In this document: in pieces, positions 5,412-6,325 of the stretch
Layout: each line of letters opens with the position of its first letter
Position numbering within the stretch: position 1 is the stretch's first letter
Assembly (NCBI GenBank): GCA_045540635.1
Contig: JAZQHO010000096.1
Coordinates: 1-6,325, forward strand
Source of the DNA: Limiplasma sp045540635
GTDB taxonomy: Bacteria; Bacillota; Clostridia; Christensenellales; Aristaeellaceae
Direction of reading: 5' to 3'
DNA length: 6,325 nucleotides
The notes under the pieces: model-generated
The model's database searches: none
The model's input: only the letters and a program-made list of their open reading frames with translations
What the model was told of the DNA's origin: nothing
Position numbers and translations under genes: made by a program

Positions 5412-6325
5412 TTGCGATCATCCGCGTCGTCTGCGAAGAGGATCCGGCGGGAGGTGTCCTCGCCGGGCTCCACAAAGGCTTCGGTATCCTCCGGAGTGCC
5501 GGAGACGGGGGTATCGGAGGCGGGAGCCTCGCCGGCAGCGCCCACGGTGGGCTGCACCTGCTCGGCCTCGGTCTTGGGGGGCAGCGCTTCGCCGCGCATC
5601 ACGGCCTCAAATTCGGCACGGTTGAGGGTATCCCGCTCCAGCAGTGCTTCGGCCACGGCGGTCAGCTTATCCAGATGCTGGGTGAGCAGCTCGCAGGCAC
5701 GGGCATAGCACTGGTCGATGATGTGCTTTACCTCCGCATCGATGGTGGCGGCGGACTGTTCGCTGTACTCGCGGCTCTGGCCAAACTCCATGCCCACGAA
5801 TACCTCCTGATCGCTGCCCAGATACATGGTGCCGATCCGGTCGCTCATGCCCCACTGTGTGACCATGCGGCGTGCCAGCTCGGTGGCGCGCTTGATGTCG
5901 CTGGAGGCGCCGGTGGAGATGTCCTCCAGGGTGATGCGCTCGGCAGCGTGGCCGCCCAGCATCATGGTGATGCGGGCCATCAGCTCATTGCGGCGGTAGC
6001 CGTCATTCTCCTCGCTGGGCAGGCTGAGGGTATAGCCGCCCGCCTGACCGCGGGGGATGATCGTGACCAGATGCACGTCCTCGCAATCGGGCAGCAGGTT
6101 GCCCAGCACCGCATGACCGGCCTCATGGTAGGCGGTAAGCTTGCGATCCCGCTCTGTAACCTTGTGGCTGCGTTTTTCGGGGCCCATCTGCACACGGCTG
6201 ACGGCATCCACCAGCTCCTGCTGGGAGATAACGTTCTTGCGGCGGCGCACTGCCAGCAGAGCGCCCTCGTTCATCACGTTTTCCAAATCGGCACCGCTGG
6301 AGAAGGGCATGCGCTTGGCGATGTT
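5408..6325 (-). CDS. ftsH: ATP-dependent zinc metalloprotease FtsH, C-terminal part
   Basis: A membrane-bound AAA+ protease that unfolds and degrades membrane and regulatory proteins. Only the last 305 residues are in the window; the gene begins beyond the right edge. The visible part opens at the end of the AAA+ module (KRMPFSSGADLENVMNEGALL, where SGADL is a family hallmark). It continues into the M41 peptidase domain: zinc motif HEAGH (visible residues 67-71), IIPRG (89-93), GGHAAER (124-130) and STGASSDIKRAT (137-148), whose Asp143 is the expected third zinc ligand. The final 55 or so residues (from about 250) are a Glu/Asp/Pro/Thr-rich, probably disordered tail, as is common in this family. 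The ATG at 6310 is internal, since the frame is open and homologous up to the edge (NIAKR). The stop overlaps the PHP gene start by 4 bases. Confidence 0.97.
   Translation of the reverse strand, partial: NIAKRMPFSSGADLENVMNEGALLAVRRRKNVISQQELVDAVSRVQMGPEKRSHKVTERDRKLTAYHEAGHAVLGNLLPDCEDVHLVTIIPRGQAGGYTLSLPSEENDGYRRNELMARITMMLGGHAAERITLEDISTGASSDIKRATELARRMVTQWGMSDRIGTMYLGSDQEVFVGMEFGQSREYSEQSAATIDAEVKHIIDQCYARACELLTQHLDKLTAVAEALLERDTLNRAEFEAVMRGEALPPKTEAEQVQPTVGAAGEAPASDTPVSGTPEDTEAFVEPGEDTSRRILFADDADDRK

Noticed and set aside
2412..5708. A plus-strand open frame of 1098 codons, antisense to the VanW, PHP and ftsH genes.
   Set aside because: Its protein is an Ala/Gly/Leu/Ile-rich shadow of the opposite-strand codons (the GYPQQ repeats read as hydrophobic repeats). 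It has no recognisable domain and covers three well-supported genes.
6308..6310. The ATG at 6310 as the ftsH start.
   Set aside because: The frame stays open to the window edge and the preceding codons (NIAKR) fit the FtsH AAA+ module; the gene is truncated by the window.

Overview
The window looks like chromosomal DNA from a GC-rich (about 60% or more), endospore-lineage Firmicute. The best guess is a gut Oscillospirales/Ruminococcaceae-type Clostridium (Faecalibacterium, Gemmiger or Subdoligranulum relatives). The reasons are the spoIIA operon, the FtsH and PHP protein sequences, and a dispersed GC-rich hairpin element of a kind I remember from those genomes. The genus is an inference. All five recognisable genes lie on the minus strand, so transcription runs right to left.

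Right half (6325 to 2082): a tightly packed three-gene unit. The C-terminal half of the membrane AAA+ protease FtsH enters from the right edge. Its stop codon overlaps the start of a PHP-domain phosphoesterase by 4 bases (ATGA). After 36 bases comes a 793-residue membrane-anchored VanW/YoaR-type protein. Its long N-terminal tail is made of Tyr/Gly/Gln/Pro-rich 12-residue repeats encoded by 36-bp DNA repeats, and by topology it should be cytoplasmic.

Middle (2081 to about 1454): roughly 600 bases without a credible gene, dense in inverted repeats. It holds two interleaved perfect inverted repeats directly at the VanW stop codon (pseudoknot topology), two GC hairpins, a C9 run, a three-way-junction repeat element (1716-1778), a hairpin with a short T tract that may end the upstream operon, 10-bp direct repeats, and then the apparent control region of the next operon.

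Left part (1453 to 92): the sporulation operon spoIIAA-spoIIAB-sigF, in canonical order with overlapping genes. Its control region can be read: a strong Shine-Dalgarno, a sigma-H-like promoter 12-bp spaced, and just upstream two perfect TGNCGAA Spo0A boxes exactly 20 bp apart. SpoIIAA (anti-anti-sigma) and SpoIIAB (anti-sigma kinase) look fully functional. The sigma factor is short (197 residues against about 255 in Bacillus subtilis) and diverged in region 3 and in the region 4 helix-turn-helix.

In the known scheme, Spo0A~P and sigma-H switch on spoIIA. SpoIIAB then holds sigma-F inactive until dephosphorylated SpoIIAA releases it in the forespore. The most notable items are the tandem 0A boxes, the shortened SigF, the interleaved inverted repeats, and the VanW protein's Tyr-rich tail.
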